Assembly (NCBI GenBank): GCA_964556545.1
Contig: CAZKWE010000033.1
Location: 1 to 17,602 of the forward strand
From: JALSKU01 sp964556545
GTDB taxonomy: Bacteria > Campylobacterota > Campylobacteria > Campylobacterales > JALSKU01
DNA length: 17,602 nucleotides
Direction of reading: 5' to 3'
In this document: in pieces, positions 1 through 7,368 of the stretch
Numbering within the stretch: position 1 is the stretch's first letter
Layout: each line of letters opens with the position of its first letter
Made by a program: the position numbers and the translations under genes
Notes under the pieces: generated by a model
Seen by the model: the letters and a program-made list of their open reading frames with translations, nothing else
The model's database searches: none
Told to the model about the DNA's origin: nothing

Positions 1-90
1 CTTCGGGCACAAAGATAACGGCACGACTGCTTCGTTAGATTTTCTTGAATTACCTACGGGTAGTCCTGCAAAAATCTGCCTTGCATTCAT
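1..90 (-). CDS. Start of an unrecognised gene, cut by the left edge
   Basis: An open frame begins at the ATG at 90-88 and stays open for 30 codons to the window edge (it starts MNARQIFAGLPVGNSRKSN). Its ATG overlaps the TGA of the acyl-CoA synthetase gene in an ATGA arrangement, the same coupling seen elsewhere in the window, which is the main reason to think it is real. The ribosome site is weak. The stretch is richer in G+C than the neighbouring genes. I recognise no family from this fragment. By position it would be the last visible member of the lipoprotein-nfo-fadL-fadD operon. A chance open frame of this length is possible. Confidence 0.4.
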   Translation of the reverse strand, partial: MNARQIFAGLPVGNSRKSNEAVVPLSLCPK

Positions 91-1697
91 ACCGTTCTTT
101 TTGTGCTATTAATTGGGGTTTCTTTTGGTTGGGTACTTATAGCTCCCTGTTTTACCATATCTTTTAAAACTCTTTTTAGAACTTTTCCTGTCGCATTTTT
201 TGGCAATTCATCTACAAAGTAAACATTTCTTGGGATTTTGAAGTTAGCAAGATGGTTTTTTAAATATTTTTTTATACTGTTTTCATCAAGTGCATTTTTA
301 AACTCATCTTTTAAAACTATAAATGCTACAGGCACTTCATCAGAGGTATGCTCATCTTTTTTTCCTATAACTGCAGCGGCATCAACTTCTTCAAGTTGAT
401 ACAAAAGCTCTTCAATCTCTCTTGGATAAATATTTATCCCTTTTGAAATGATAAGATCTTTTTTTCTATCTTTGATAAAAATATATCCATCTTTATCGAT
501 ACTTACCAAATCACCTGTTTTTAACCAGCCGTTAACTATACTCTCTTTTGTAGCATCCTCTCTTTTAAAATAACCCTGCATTACACAATCGCCTTTTACG
601 ATAAGCTCTCCTACTTCGCCTTTTGGAACTTCGACCATCTCTTCGTCTACTGCTTTAACTTCATATCCCGGAAGTGCAGGGCCGACTGAAAGTGGTTTTT
701 GAAGTTCAAGCCTGTTTACTGCTACAACAGGTGAACATTCGCTAAGTCCATACCCTTCAAGTAGTTTTGCTTTTGGAAATTTTACTTTAAAATCCTGTAA
801 AACTTTTTCATTGAGTGCCGCTCCTCCGCTTACAAAGACTCTTATCTTGTTAAACCACATAAAATACCATGGAATCTTTGCCTTTATAAGTGCATTATAA
901 ACCGTAGGGATACCGAGAAAGATAGTAACTTTTTTTAAAAGAACCTGTTTTAAAACATTTGAAAATGGAAATACGGACTTTACTATTACAATACTTGAAG
1001 CGGTATAAAACGGTAAAAGTACGGTAGTAGTCAATGTAAACGAATGAAACATAGGAAGATAAACAACAAACCTGTCTTTATATGTCAAACGAATAATTTT
1101 ATTGATAGCTCTTAAATTAGAAAAAATATTTTTATAGCTGAGCATTGCTCCTTTTGGTTTTCCTGTAGTTCCGGAAGTGTAAACTATACAAGCTGTATCC
1201 TCAAGAGTCGGCGGAGTGCTGAGTTGTTCATGTGTTTCAAGGCTTTGTGCAATTTCTACAAAACTGTAGTTTTTCTCATCAAGCTTGTCATATTTGCCAC
1301 TCCAGACAATTTTTTCTATTTTTGTGCTATCCAAAAGAGTTGCAGTTTCTTTGGCAAATTTGGGAGAACTTACTAAAAGTTTTGCTTCACAGTCATTTAG
1401 TATATACTCATATTCATCTTTTTTCAAAAATGTATTGATAGGTACCACCACGGCACCTATCTTGGATATCGCAAAAAATGAAATTACAAACTCTTCGGAG
1501 TTTTCCACAATCAAAGCAACCTTATCACCGTTTTTTATACCGCTAAACTCTAAAAATCTGGAAAATGTATCAACTTTTTGCTTTAATCTCAGATTGCTTA
1601 TTTTTCGTTTTTCTATAAAGAGTATAGGCTTTTTTGGAAAATTTTTGGCATTTTCCCTGATCATTTCATAAAAATTGTTATATTTGTTTTTACTCAT
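87..1697 (-). CDS. fadD: AMP-forming long-chain acyl-CoA synthetase (FadD type)
   Basis: A 536-residue member of the ANL adenylate-forming superfamily, expected to join a carboxylic acid, probably a medium- or long-chain fatty acid, to CoA using ATP at the inner face of the membrane. The core motifs are all visible: the P-loop YTSGTTGKPKG (173-183), GYGLSE (315-320), TGD (394-396), the hinge region around DRKKDLIISKG (410-420), and the catalytic lysine K505 in NATGKVLKR. A roughly 25-residue tail follows the last motif. The start lies 3 bases after the stop of the upstream fadL-like gene, so the two are probably translated together. Pairing with an outer-membrane fatty-acid channel supports a fatty-acid substrate, but the sequence does not define chain length or exclude an aromatic acid. 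The family assignment is firm; the exact substrate is inferred. Confidence 0.9.
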   Translation of the reverse strand: MSKNKYNNFYEMIRENAKNFPKKPILFIEKRKISNLRLKQKVDTFSRFLEFSGIKNGDKVALIVENSEEFVISFFAISKIGAVVVPINTFLKKDEYEYILNDCEAKLLVSSPKFAKETATLLDSTKIEKIVWSGKYDKLDEKNYSFVEIAQSLETHEQLSTPPTLEDTACIVYTSGTTGKPKGAMLSYKNIFSNLRAINKIIRLTYKDRFVVYLPMFHSFTLTTTVLLPFYTASSIVIVKSVFPFSNVLKQVLLKKVTIFLGIPTVYNALIKAKIPWYFMWFNKIRVFVSGGAALNEKVLQDFKVKFPKAKLLEGYGLSECSPVVAVNRLELQKPLSVGPALPGYEVKAVDEEMVEVPKGEVGELIVKGDCVMQGYFKREDATKESIVNGWLKTGDLVSIDKDGYIFIKDRKKDLIISKGINIYPREIEELLYQLEEVDAAAVIGKKDEHTSDEVPVAFIVLKDEFKNALDENSIKKYLKNHLANFKIPRNVYFVDELPKNATGKVLKRVLKDMVKQGAISTQPKETPINSTKRTV

Positions 1698-1700
1698 TTG

Positions 1701-2954
1701 TTAAAACCTGTATTTAAATCCTACTCTGAGCAAATGGGCGGAAATATCTTTAAAAGTTCCTTGTATACCATTTATATTAGCATCAGATGCACTTATAACT
1801 CTTGTCTCTTTATCATCATAAAGATAGCTCATGCCTATACTTACCTTTTTGCTGTATTTATATTCGAAGCCTACAGAGTAAAGTTTGGCATCAGCATCAG
1901 GCAATTCAAATCCCAAAGTTTTAGATGGAATCGGAGAGTTATCTATAGCAAATCCTGCCATCAGTTTTAATTTGTCATTATACTGATGAGTCACACCTAT
2001 CCTGTATGTATCGGTATCTTTCCAATTTTTATCTTTCGGTTTGCCAAGCACGGCTTCAGTAATCGGATCATTAAAGTTAAAATTCAACTTTTTATACTTG
2101 GACCAATATACTCTCTCATAAACAAATTCCACAGTTGTTTTTTTATAAGTGTAGGCAGCAGCTATATTTAGTGTTGCCGGAAGAGGAACACAAACACTTG
2201 CGGGTGTATCATAAGATATCAAAGTAGCCAAATCAGCCGGATTTTTGGTTAAAAGATATTTGTTTATATATCCGTTTGCACTTCCTGATTCGTTTAAATT
2301 TATTTTTGATCTGTATGTTGAGGCTAATTTTATAGAATTATTAGGTCTGTAAGACATTGCGATATTGTATCCTGCGGAAAAATCATCTCCGTTCATATCT
2401 TCTTGATACAAAGTCGGTCTTGAAGCTTTAACCACACCTTTGCTGTAAACAAGCCTTACTCCCGCACCGACAGCAAACTTATCATTTATTTTATATGCCA
2501 TTACGGGATTAAATTCTATAACTTTCAATGTAAATTCTTCTGCACTTGCTTTTTGCAACGGGTCTTTCCATCTTTTTGACAATCCTCCGGGAGCGGTTAT
2601 GCTAAAACCATATCTGATTTTTCCATATGCTTTTGAGCTTATATGCATAGTCGGAAGTAAAAACTGCTGACTTTTTGATTTGGCATCTGCCGGATTGCCA
2701 CTCAGTGTTCCTTCGTATTTTATTTTTGGAAGATTTATATATGTCAAACCTATTTCAAGTAAATTTTTATCATCATTCCAAACCATATTGGCCGGGTTAT
2801 AGTAGCTTGCATCTGCTCCGTTGGCATTTGCTACATATGCAGCACTTAATGCAACCGAATTTAGCGACTGCTCAGGTATCTTATAACCTGCGGCAAAAGA
2901 AAAAGAAGCTACACATGTGCTTAAAAGCACAACTCTTTTTAGACTTATGTTCAT
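1701..2954 (-). CDS. fadL: FadL/OmpP1/TodX-family outer-membrane transporter
   Basis: A 417-residue outer-membrane beta-barrel that lets hydrophobic compounds, classically long-chain fatty acids, cross the outer membrane. It opens with a basic then hydrophobic signal peptide, probably cleaved near residue 22 (SFAAG). An N-terminal stretch typical of the family's hatch domain contains the conserved NPA motif (YYNPANMVW, 51-59). The rest is alternating amphipathic strands, ending in an aromatic residue (RVGFKYRF) as expected for barrel assembly by BamA. The ATG has a strong AAGGAG site 7 bases upstream. It lies 18 bases after nfo and 3 bases before fadD. E. coli FadL is slightly longer. Related proteins also carry toluene or other hydrocarbons, so the cargo is not certain. 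Confidence 0.88.
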   Translation of the reverse strand: MNISLKRVVLLSTCVASFSFAAGYKIPEQSLNSVALSAAYVANANGADASYYNPANMVWNDDKNLLEIGLTYINLPKIKYEGTLSGNPADAKSKSQQFLLPTMHISSKAYGKIRYGFSITAPGGLSKRWKDPLQKASAEEFTLKVIEFNPVMAYKINDKFAVGAGVRLVYSKGVVKASRPTLYQEDMNGDDFSAGYNIAMSYRPNNSIKLASTYRSKINLNESGSANGYINKYLLTKNPADLATLISYDTPASVCVPLPATLNIAAAYTYKKTTVEFVYERVYWSKYKKLNFNFNDPITEAVLGKPKDKNWKDTDTYRIGVTHQYNDKLKLMAGFAIDNSPIPSKTLGFELPDADAKLYSVGFEYKYSKKVSIGMSYLYDDKETRVISASDANINGIQGTFKDISAHLLRVGFKYRF

Positions 2955-2972
2955 ACTCTTACTCCTTGTGTG

Positions 2973-3818
2973 TTAATTTTCTATCATACTGTAAAGCAGT
3001 TTTATCTCTTCATTCCAAATGCTATCATCTATAGTTTCAAGTATTAAAGGCATATCATCCATTCTCTTGTCATTCATTATAAACTTAAAAGCATCAAGTC
3101 CGATTTTCCCTTTGCCGATACTCTCATGCCTGTCAACTTTGCTTCCAAGATCAGGTTTTGCATCATTTAAATGCATTCCGTGCAAATACTCAAATCCTAT
3201 AATTTTATCAAACTCTTCCCATGTTTTATCATAAGCTTCTTTTGTTCTTATATCATAACCTGCACTAAACATATGACAAGTATCTATACAAACACCGATT
3301 CTGCTTTTATCTTCAACTCCGTTTATAATATAAGATAAATGCTCAAACTTATAACCCAAATTACTTCCCTGTCCTGCGGTATTTTCTATAACAAATCTAA
3401 CATTATCGGTTTCATTTGCAACCACATTTAAAGAATCAATTATAAAGTTTAAACACTCCTCTTCACTTATCAGTTTTAAGTGGCTACCCGGATGAAAATT
3501 AATTTTTTCAAGATTTAAAAGTTCACATCTTTTTACTTCATCTATAAAAGCATCTATAGATCTTTTTCTTTTTTGAGGATCAGGATGACCCAAATTGATA
3601 AGATAACTGTCATGAGGTAAAATATGCTTTGGCAAAATATCTGAAGCTTCAAGATTTGTTTTGAATTTTTCTATAATTTCTTTATCGTATGGTTTTGCAG
3701 CCCACTGTCTTTGATTTTTCGTAAAGAGAGCAAAAGCTTTTGCTCCGATTTTCACAGCATTTAAAGGAGCATTAAATACCCCTTTGCTTGCACTAACATG
3801 TGCCCCGACATATTTCAT
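2973..3818 (-). CDS. nfo: Endonuclease IV (AP endonuclease)
   Basis: A 281-residue TIM-barrel enzyme that cuts DNA 5' to abasic sites during base excision repair. It starts MKYVGAHVSASKG, the family signature. All nine residues expected to hold the three-zinc centre are present: H69, H109, E145, D179, H182, H216, D229, H231 and E261, in the motifs NFHPGSH, VIENTAG, CIDTCHMFSAGYD, HLND and KVDRHESIGKG. Its length matches the E. coli enzyme. The ATG is preceded by AAAGGA, which overlaps the end of the upstream lipoprotein gene; the gap between those genes is 5 bases. Placement upstream of fatty-acid uptake genes looks like operon convenience rather than a functional link. Confidence 0.95.
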   Translation of the reverse strand: MKYVGAHVSASKGVFNAPLNAVKIGAKAFALFTKNQRQWAAKPYDKEIIEKFKTNLEASDILPKHILPHDSYLINLGHPDPQKRKRSIDAFIDEVKRCELLNLEKINFHPGSHLKLISEEECLNFIIDSLNVVANETDNVRFVIENTAGQGSNLGYKFEHLSYIINGVEDKSRIGVCIDTCHMFSAGYDIRTKEAYDKTWEEFDKIIGFEYLHGMHLNDAKPDLGSKVDRHESIGKGKIGLDAFKFIMNDKRMDDMPLILETIDDSIWNEEIKLLYSMIEN

Positions 3819-3823
3819 CTGAT

Positions 3824-4300
3824 CTATATCCTTTTTAGTTTTATAAGTATATGGTTTGAAAAATCCTTAAAGTATAGCTTATCACTGCTGATAATATACT
3901 TTATATATATATTTTTTCTTTTAATAATTTGCAAAAAACCGTTTTTATTCTTTATATATCCTTCACCATTGAAAATCGGTTTTTGTTTAAGCACATTTTT
4001 AAGAAAATTTTTCGGATATAAAGTATTTAAAAATCTTTTGTTAAACTCACTTTTGGCAAAACAGTGCGAATTTAGACAAATTTCATCATCAATTTTCATA
4101 TCCAACACAAGATTTGACAAATCAAAAAGCTGTAATTCTATAAAATTATCTCCGTATTTTAAAAAACCGGTATCATTAAAAGCCAAATTTTTCATTTTTA
4201 TTGTTACGGTATAACTTTGCGATTTGTATATTTCTCTTTTAATACTACAGCCGGCAAGCAAAAAAATAAAAAAAATTACAAAAACTCTTTCAAATCTCAA
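3824..4300 (-). CDS. Small predicted lipoprotein of unknown function
   Basis: A 158-residue protein that I cannot assign to a named family. A 17-residue hydrophobic signal peptide ends in the lipobox LAGC, giving lipidated cysteine C18. The residue after the cysteine is serine, so outer-membrane retention is possible. The remainder is Lys/Asn/Phe-rich with alternating short strands and no recognised motif. The start is TTG at 4300-4298: an AGGAG sits 6 bases upstream and the lipobox falls at the right distance. It is the first gene of the minus-strand operon and lies 5 bases before nfo. Confidence 0.75.
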   Translation of the reverse strand: MRFERVFVIFFIFLLAGCSIKREIYKSQSYTVTIKMKNLAFNDTGFLKYGDNFIELQLFDLSNLVLDMKIDDEICLNSHCFAKSEFNKRFLNTLYPKNFLKNVLKQKPIFNGEGYIKNKNGFLQIIKRKNIYIKYIISSDKLYFKDFSNHILIKLKRI

Positions 4301-4336
4301 TTTTCACTCCTGAAACCTTTACCGCATCATTTTTTT

Positions 4337-4342
4337 ATTATA
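4337..4342 (-). promoter_or_regulatory. -10 box for the lipoprotein-nfo-fadL-fadD operon
   Basis: TATAAT on the minus strand (ATTATA on the plus strand), about 36 bases before the TTG start. It would place the transcript start near 4330 and give a roughly 30-base leader carrying the AGGAG site. There is no clear -35 box, which is usual for Campylobacterota. Not verified by transcript data. Confidence 0.5.
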
Positions 4343-4352
4343 TCAAATATAG

Positions 4353-4358
4353 TATAAT
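4353..4358 (+). promoter_or_regulatory. -10 box for the aminotransferase gene
   Basis: AGTATAATC contains a perfect TATAAT only 6 bases before the first possible ATG (4365). A transcript would start at about 4364-4366. The message would be leaderless if translation begins at 4365, or have a leader of about 15 bases if it begins at the in-frame ATG at 4380. It lies back to back with the minus-strand -10 at 4337-4342. Confidence 0.5.
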
Positions 4359-4364
4359 CTTTTT

Positions 4365-5471
4365 ATGATTTGTAAAAATATGCATTCTTTTATCGTTATG
4401 GATATTGTTAAAGAAGCCGGCAGGTATGCTGACACCATACACTTTGAAATAGGTCAGCCGGACATACCTCCCTCGGATAAAGTCAAAATTGCACTTAAAA
4501 ACGCAATTGATAAAAATCTTTTTTCATACACCGAAAGCTTTGGGATATATGAACTAAGAAGTAAAATTGCCAAGCAATACAAAAAAAATTACAATATCGA
4601 TATAAACCCTTCAAGAATACTTTTGACTCCGGGAACAAGCGGAGCTTTTTTGGTGGCATATTCTATTGCTTTAAAGCATGGAGGAAAGTTAGGCTTTAGT
4701 GATCCTTCATATCCCTGCTACAAAAATTTTGCTTATTTGCTTGATATAAAACCTGTCTCTTTTGATATAGGCACTTACAATAATTATCAGTTAAGAGTTG
4801 AAGATATAAAAAAAAGAGAGATAGATGCTCTGCAAATCTCATCACCTGCAAATCCCACAGGCAACATTTATGAAAAAAATAATTTAAAAGAGTTGGTTGA
4901 ATATTGCAACAAACAAAATATCAATTTTATCTCTGATGAACTTTATCACGGACTCACATACGAAGATAGAGCAAACAGTGCTTTGGAGTTTGGAGAAAAT
5001 GTTTTTGTTATAAACGGGTTTTCCAAGTATTACTGTATGCCCGGACTTCGGCTTGGCTGGCTGATAGTTCCGGAAAATCAAGTAAGAAATGCAGAAATAA
5101 TAGCACAAAATCTTTTTATATCGGCTCCGACACTCAGCCAGTATGGGGCACTTGAAGCATTTGATGAAGAACATTTAAAAAAAACAAAAGAAGAATTTAA
5201 AAAAAGAAGGGATTTTCTATATAATGAACTTAAAGATATATTTACCATAGATGCAAAACCTAACGGAGCATTCTATCTTTGGGCAAATATATCAAAATAT
5301 TCAAACAATAGTTATGATTTTTCCAAAAAATTGCTAAAAGATATACATGTAGCCACAACTCCGGGAATTGACTTTGGAAACAATCAAACCGACAAATATA
5401 TAAGATTTGCCTATACCAGAGAGATTAAACATATGAAAGAGGGTATAAAAAGAATAAAAAGTTATCTCTAA
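4365..5471 (+). CDS. PLP-dependent class I/II aminotransferase
   Basis: A 368-residue fold-type I aminotransferase, transferring an amino group between an amino acid and a 2-oxo acid in the cytoplasm. Visible landmarks are EIGQPDIPPS near the N terminus, TPGTSGAF (88-95) for the cofactor phosphate, PANPTG (161-166), DELYHGL (191-197) with the Asp that contacts the pyridine nitrogen, and the PLP lysine K221 in NGFSKYYCMPGLRLGW. A late FAYTRE carries the likely carboxylate-binding arginine. The closest types are the aspartate/alanine/aromatic aminotransferases; the substrate cannot be read from the sequence. In-frame ATGs at 4380 and 4398 are alternative starts: relatives usually begin just before the segment matching HSFIVMDIVKEA, which favours 4380. 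No Shine-Dalgarno site is seen before either of the first two. Confidence 0.88.
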   Translation: MICKNMHSFIVMDIVKEAGRYADTIHFEIGQPDIPPSDKVKIALKNAIDKNLFSYTESFGIYELRSKIAKQYKKNYNIDINPSRILLTPGTSGAFLVAYSIALKHGGKLGFSDPSYPCYKNFAYLLDIKPVSFDIGTYNNYQLRVEDIKKREIDALQISSPANPTGNIYEKNNLKELVEYCNKQNINFISDELYHGLTYEDRANSALEFGENVFVINGFSKYYCMPGLRLGWLIVPENQVRNAEIIAQNLFISAPTLSQYGALEAFDEEHLKKTKEEFKKRRDFLYNELKDIFTIDAKPNGAFYLWANISKYSNNSYDFSKKLLKDIHVATTPGIDFGNNQTDKYIRFAYTREIKHMKEGIKRIKSYL

Positions 5472-5483
5472 GAATTTTTTTTG

Positions 5484-5489
5484 TATAAT
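5484..5489 (+). promoter_or_regulatory. -10 box for tRNA-Glu
   Basis: TATAAT directly after a T tract (TTTTTTTTG at 5475-5483), a typical vegetative promoter form in Campylobacter and Helicobacter relatives. The predicted transcript start near 5496 leaves about 29 bases of 5' precursor before the mature tRNA. The box lies 12 bases after the aminotransferase stop. Confidence 0.55.
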
Positions 5490-5524
5490 TCCGTTTCCTA
5501 ATCAAAATATTACACAGGTATTAT

Positions 5525-5599
5525 GGCCCCTTCGTCTAGCGGTTAGGACACTGGCCTCTCACGCCAGTAACACGAGTTCGAGTCTCGTAGGGGTCACCA
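5525..5599 (+). tRNA. tRNA-Glu (anticodon CTC)
   Basis: A 75-base cloverleaf with the CCA end encoded. The 7-bp acceptor stem GGCCCCT/AGGGGTC includes one G-U pair. The anticodon stem is CTGGC/GCCAG (5551-5555 and 5563-5567) with loop CTCTCAC, giving anticodon CTC at 5558-5560. The T arm is ACGAG-TTCGAGT-CTCGT and the discriminator base is A. Overall identity to bacterial tRNA-Glu is obvious. The wobble base is C rather than the usual T (TTC), so this tRNA should read GAG codons only. The gene stands alone between the aminotransferase and the metal transporter, and no terminator hairpin is visible after it. Confidence 0.96.
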
Positions 5600-5642
5600 A
5601 AATCACTCTTTATCTAATAAAAATTTGATATACTCTAAATCC

Positions 5643-5661
5643 GAATTATGCAATATAATTC
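5643..5661 (+). promoter_or_regulatory. 19-bp inverted repeat, candidate metal-regulator operator
   Basis: GAATTAT-GCAAT-ATAATTC is a perfect 7-bp inverted repeat with a 5-base spacer, lying 68-86 bases before the znuA-like ATG and just upstream of the -10 candidates. Size, AT content and position fit a Fur- or Zur-family operator. The sequence is not the classical Fur box, and AT-rich palindromes arise by chance in this genome, so the regulator is inferred only. Confidence 0.35.
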
Positions 5662-5679
5662 AGGTTAAATCTTTTGCAC

Positions 5680-5698
5680 TATAATGATATGATATAAT
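5680..5698 (+). promoter_or_regulatory. Tandem -10 boxes for the znuABC-like operon
   Basis: Two perfect TATAAT hexamers, at 5680-5685 and 5693-5698, precede znuA. The second would start transcription near 5705 and give a leader of about 24 bases containing the AGGAG site at 5714-5718. Neither has a convincing -35. The first nine or ten bases also resemble one arm of a Fur box (ATAATGATA), so this could be an overlapping operator. Confidence 0.4.
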
Positions 5699-5728
5699 TA
5701 TTCCGAATTTTATAGGAGTATAGTTATA

Positions 5729-6586
5729 ATGATGAAACTTTTTTTTATACTTGCAACAACATTTATATATTTGTCTGCGGCTATAAATGTTACTGTCAGT
5801 ATTCTGCCCGAGAAATATTTTGTTAAAAAAATTGCAGGAAATCTAACGAATATTCAAGTAATGGTAAAACCGGGAAATGAACCGGCTACCTATGAACCCA
5901 AACCCAGACAACTTTCACATCTTTCAAGATCAAAAATATATTTTGCCATAGGTGTTCCTTTTGAAAAAGCTTGGTTAAAAAAGTTCAAAAATATCAATCC
6001 CCATATGCTGATAATCGATATAACAAAAAATATCAAAAAAAGAGCTATGACAAGTTATTACGATATTGAAAAAAACAGAAAATATTTAAATAGTAAAAGC
6101 TCCTTAGATCCTCATGTCTGGCTATCTCCAAGGCTTGTTAAAATTATGTCGAAAAACATAGCGGACACTCTTATAAAAATAGATCCCGAACATAAAAATA
6201 CATATATTGCAAATTTACATAAATTTAATAAGCAGATTGACAACTTAGAAACTTATGCACATAAAAAACTTGACAATCTCAAACATCGGGAATTTATAGT
6301 GTTTCATCCGGTTTGGGGATATTTTGGAGACGAGTTCGCATTAAGGCAGATTCCGGTACAAATTGAAGGGAAAAATCCAACTCCGAAGACTCTTGTCAAA
6401 CTTATAAAATATGCTAAAAAAAGGGGTATAAAAGTGATATTTGTTCAACCTCAATTTTCCAAAAAAAGTGCACTGACTATAGCAAAAAATCTAAATGCAA
6501 AGGTTGTAAGTTTAAATCCCTTAGATGAGAATTGGCTCAAATGCATCAAGAATGCCATAGACACATTTGGTTCGATACTAAAATGA
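5729..6586 (+). CDS. znuA: Zinc/manganese ABC transporter, periplasmic solute-binding protein
   Basis: A 285-residue cluster A-I metal-binding protein that captures a divalent cation, probably zinc, in the periplasm and hands it to the membrane permease. A hydrophobic signal peptide covers about residues 1-18. Metal-site elements visible are H129 in DPHVWLSP, H193 in FHPVWGYF, and D266 in NPLDENW. The first ligand of the family, the His of P-H-x-Y-E-P, is missing: the segment reads NEPATYEP, with A53 in that place. There is no His-rich loop; a Lys/Tyr/Asn-rich segment (107-126) takes its place. The ATG at 5729 is 10 bases after AGGAG; a second ATG follows at once. It overlaps the ATPase gene by ATGA. 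The operon supports metal uptake; the exact metal is uncertain. Confidence 0.85.
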   Translation: MMKLFFILATTFIYLSAAINVTVSILPEKYFVKKIAGNLTNIQVMVKPGNEPATYEPKPRQLSHLSRSKIYFAIGVPFEKAWLKKFKNINPHMLIIDITKNIKKRAMTSYYDIEKNRKYLNSKSSLDPHVWLSPRLVKIMSKNIADTLIKIDPEHKNTYIANLHKFNKQIDNLETYAHKKLDNLKHREFIVFHPVWGYFGDEFALRQIPVQIEGKNPTPKTLVKLIKYAKKRGIKVIFVQPQFSKKSALTIAKNLNAKVVSLNPLDENWLKCIKNAIDTFGSILK

Positions 6587-7368
6587 ACAGTGCCATAGAA
6601 GTAAAAAATTTAAATTTCTCTTATGATAAAGAAGTTATACTGCAAGATATAAATGTAACCATAAAAAAAGAGGATTTTTTTGCCATAATCGGCCCTAACG
6701 GAGGCGGAAAGAGTACCTTTTTAAAACTTCTTCTTGGAATACTAAAGCCAATATCGGGCAGCATAAAAGTTTATGGACAAAGCGTACAGGACAATATATT
6801 AAAATTCGGCTATGTTCCTCAGGATACGAATATCAATAAAAATTTTCCCATAAAAGCTATGGATGTTGTTCTGCAAGGTCGCATAGGTATATCAAAAAAA
6901 TTCTGGGGATTTTCTAAAACAGATATACAAATTTGCGAAAACTCTTTAAAAAAAGTAGGAGCATACGAATATAAAGAAAAAAAGATTTCGGATCTCTCCG
7001 GCGGTCAAAGACAAAGAGTTTTCATAGCAAGGGCTTTGGCAACAAATGCCGACATACTGATACTTGATGAGCCGACTGCAAGCATAGACTCAAAAGGGCA
7101 AATATCTCTTTATATGACACTAAAAGAGTTAAACAAAGATAAATGCATCATAACGGTAAGTCATGATATCAATGTAGTTTTAGGATTTGCCAATAAAGTC
7201 GCATACATTAACAAAACTCTGTATCTTCACGACTCTCCTGCTTCGGACAAAGATAAAATTTATCAAAATATTACCTCATCAACATCACATATATGCCCTG
7301 TTGAACTTTTGGTTAATGGTGATTTATGCTTTCATCAAAATAAAAAAGAAAGCAGTAGCCATGCCTGA
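6583..7368 (+). CDS. znuC: Zinc/manganese ABC transporter, ATP-binding subunit
   Basis: A 261-residue ABC ATPase that powers the metal permease at the cytoplasmic face. It has Walker A GPNGGGKST (37-45), a Q-loop in VPQD (78-81), the signature LSGGQ (138-142), Walker B ILILDEP (158-164), and the switch histidine H194. The C terminus has HICPVELL and CFH, a Cys/His ending common in the metal-type subfamily. I chose the ATG at 6583, which overlaps the znuA stop as ATGA. A longer in-frame start at 6532 would add 17 residues lying inside znuA with no family resemblance. The 3' end overlaps znuB by 8 bases. Confidence 0.92.
   Translation: MNSAIEVKNLNFSYDKEVILQDINVTIKKEDFFAIIGPNGGGKSTFLKLLLGILKPISGSIKVYGQSVQDNILKFGYVPQDTNINKNFPIKAMDVVLQGRIGISKKFWGFSKTDIQICENSLKKVGAYEYKEKKISDLSGGQRQRVFIARALATNADILILDEPTASIDSKGQISLYMTLKELNKDKCIITVSHDINVVLGFANKVAYINKTLYLHDSPASDKDKIYQNITSSTSHICPVELLVNGDLCFHQNKKESSSHA

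Noticed and set aside
1285..1671. 128-codon plus-strand open frame opposite the acyl-CoA synthetase
   Set aside because: It is the complement of a well-supported gene. Its Ser/Phe/Leu-rich content is what antisense of Lys/Glu/Asn-rich coding produces, and it has no ribosome site.
3798..4214. 138-codon hydrophobic plus-strand frame opposite the lipoprotein gene
   Set aside because: Apparent membrane segments come from reading Lys-rich codons backwards. The minus-strand gene has a lipobox, a ribosome site and operon spacing.
5600..5728. Possible riboswitch or small RNA between the tRNA and znuA
   Set aside because: Apart from the 19-bp palindrome and -10 boxes there is no extended pairing, and the predicted leader is too short for a riboswitch.
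6532..6582. 17-codon N-terminal extension of znuC
   Set aside because: It lies inside znuA and shows no ABC-ATPase resemblance; the ATGA overlap at 6583 is the natural start.
7187..7360. 58-codon N-terminal extension of znuB
   Set aside because: It overlaps znuC deeply, has no ribosome site, and would make the permease longer than the family; the ATG at 7361 fits.
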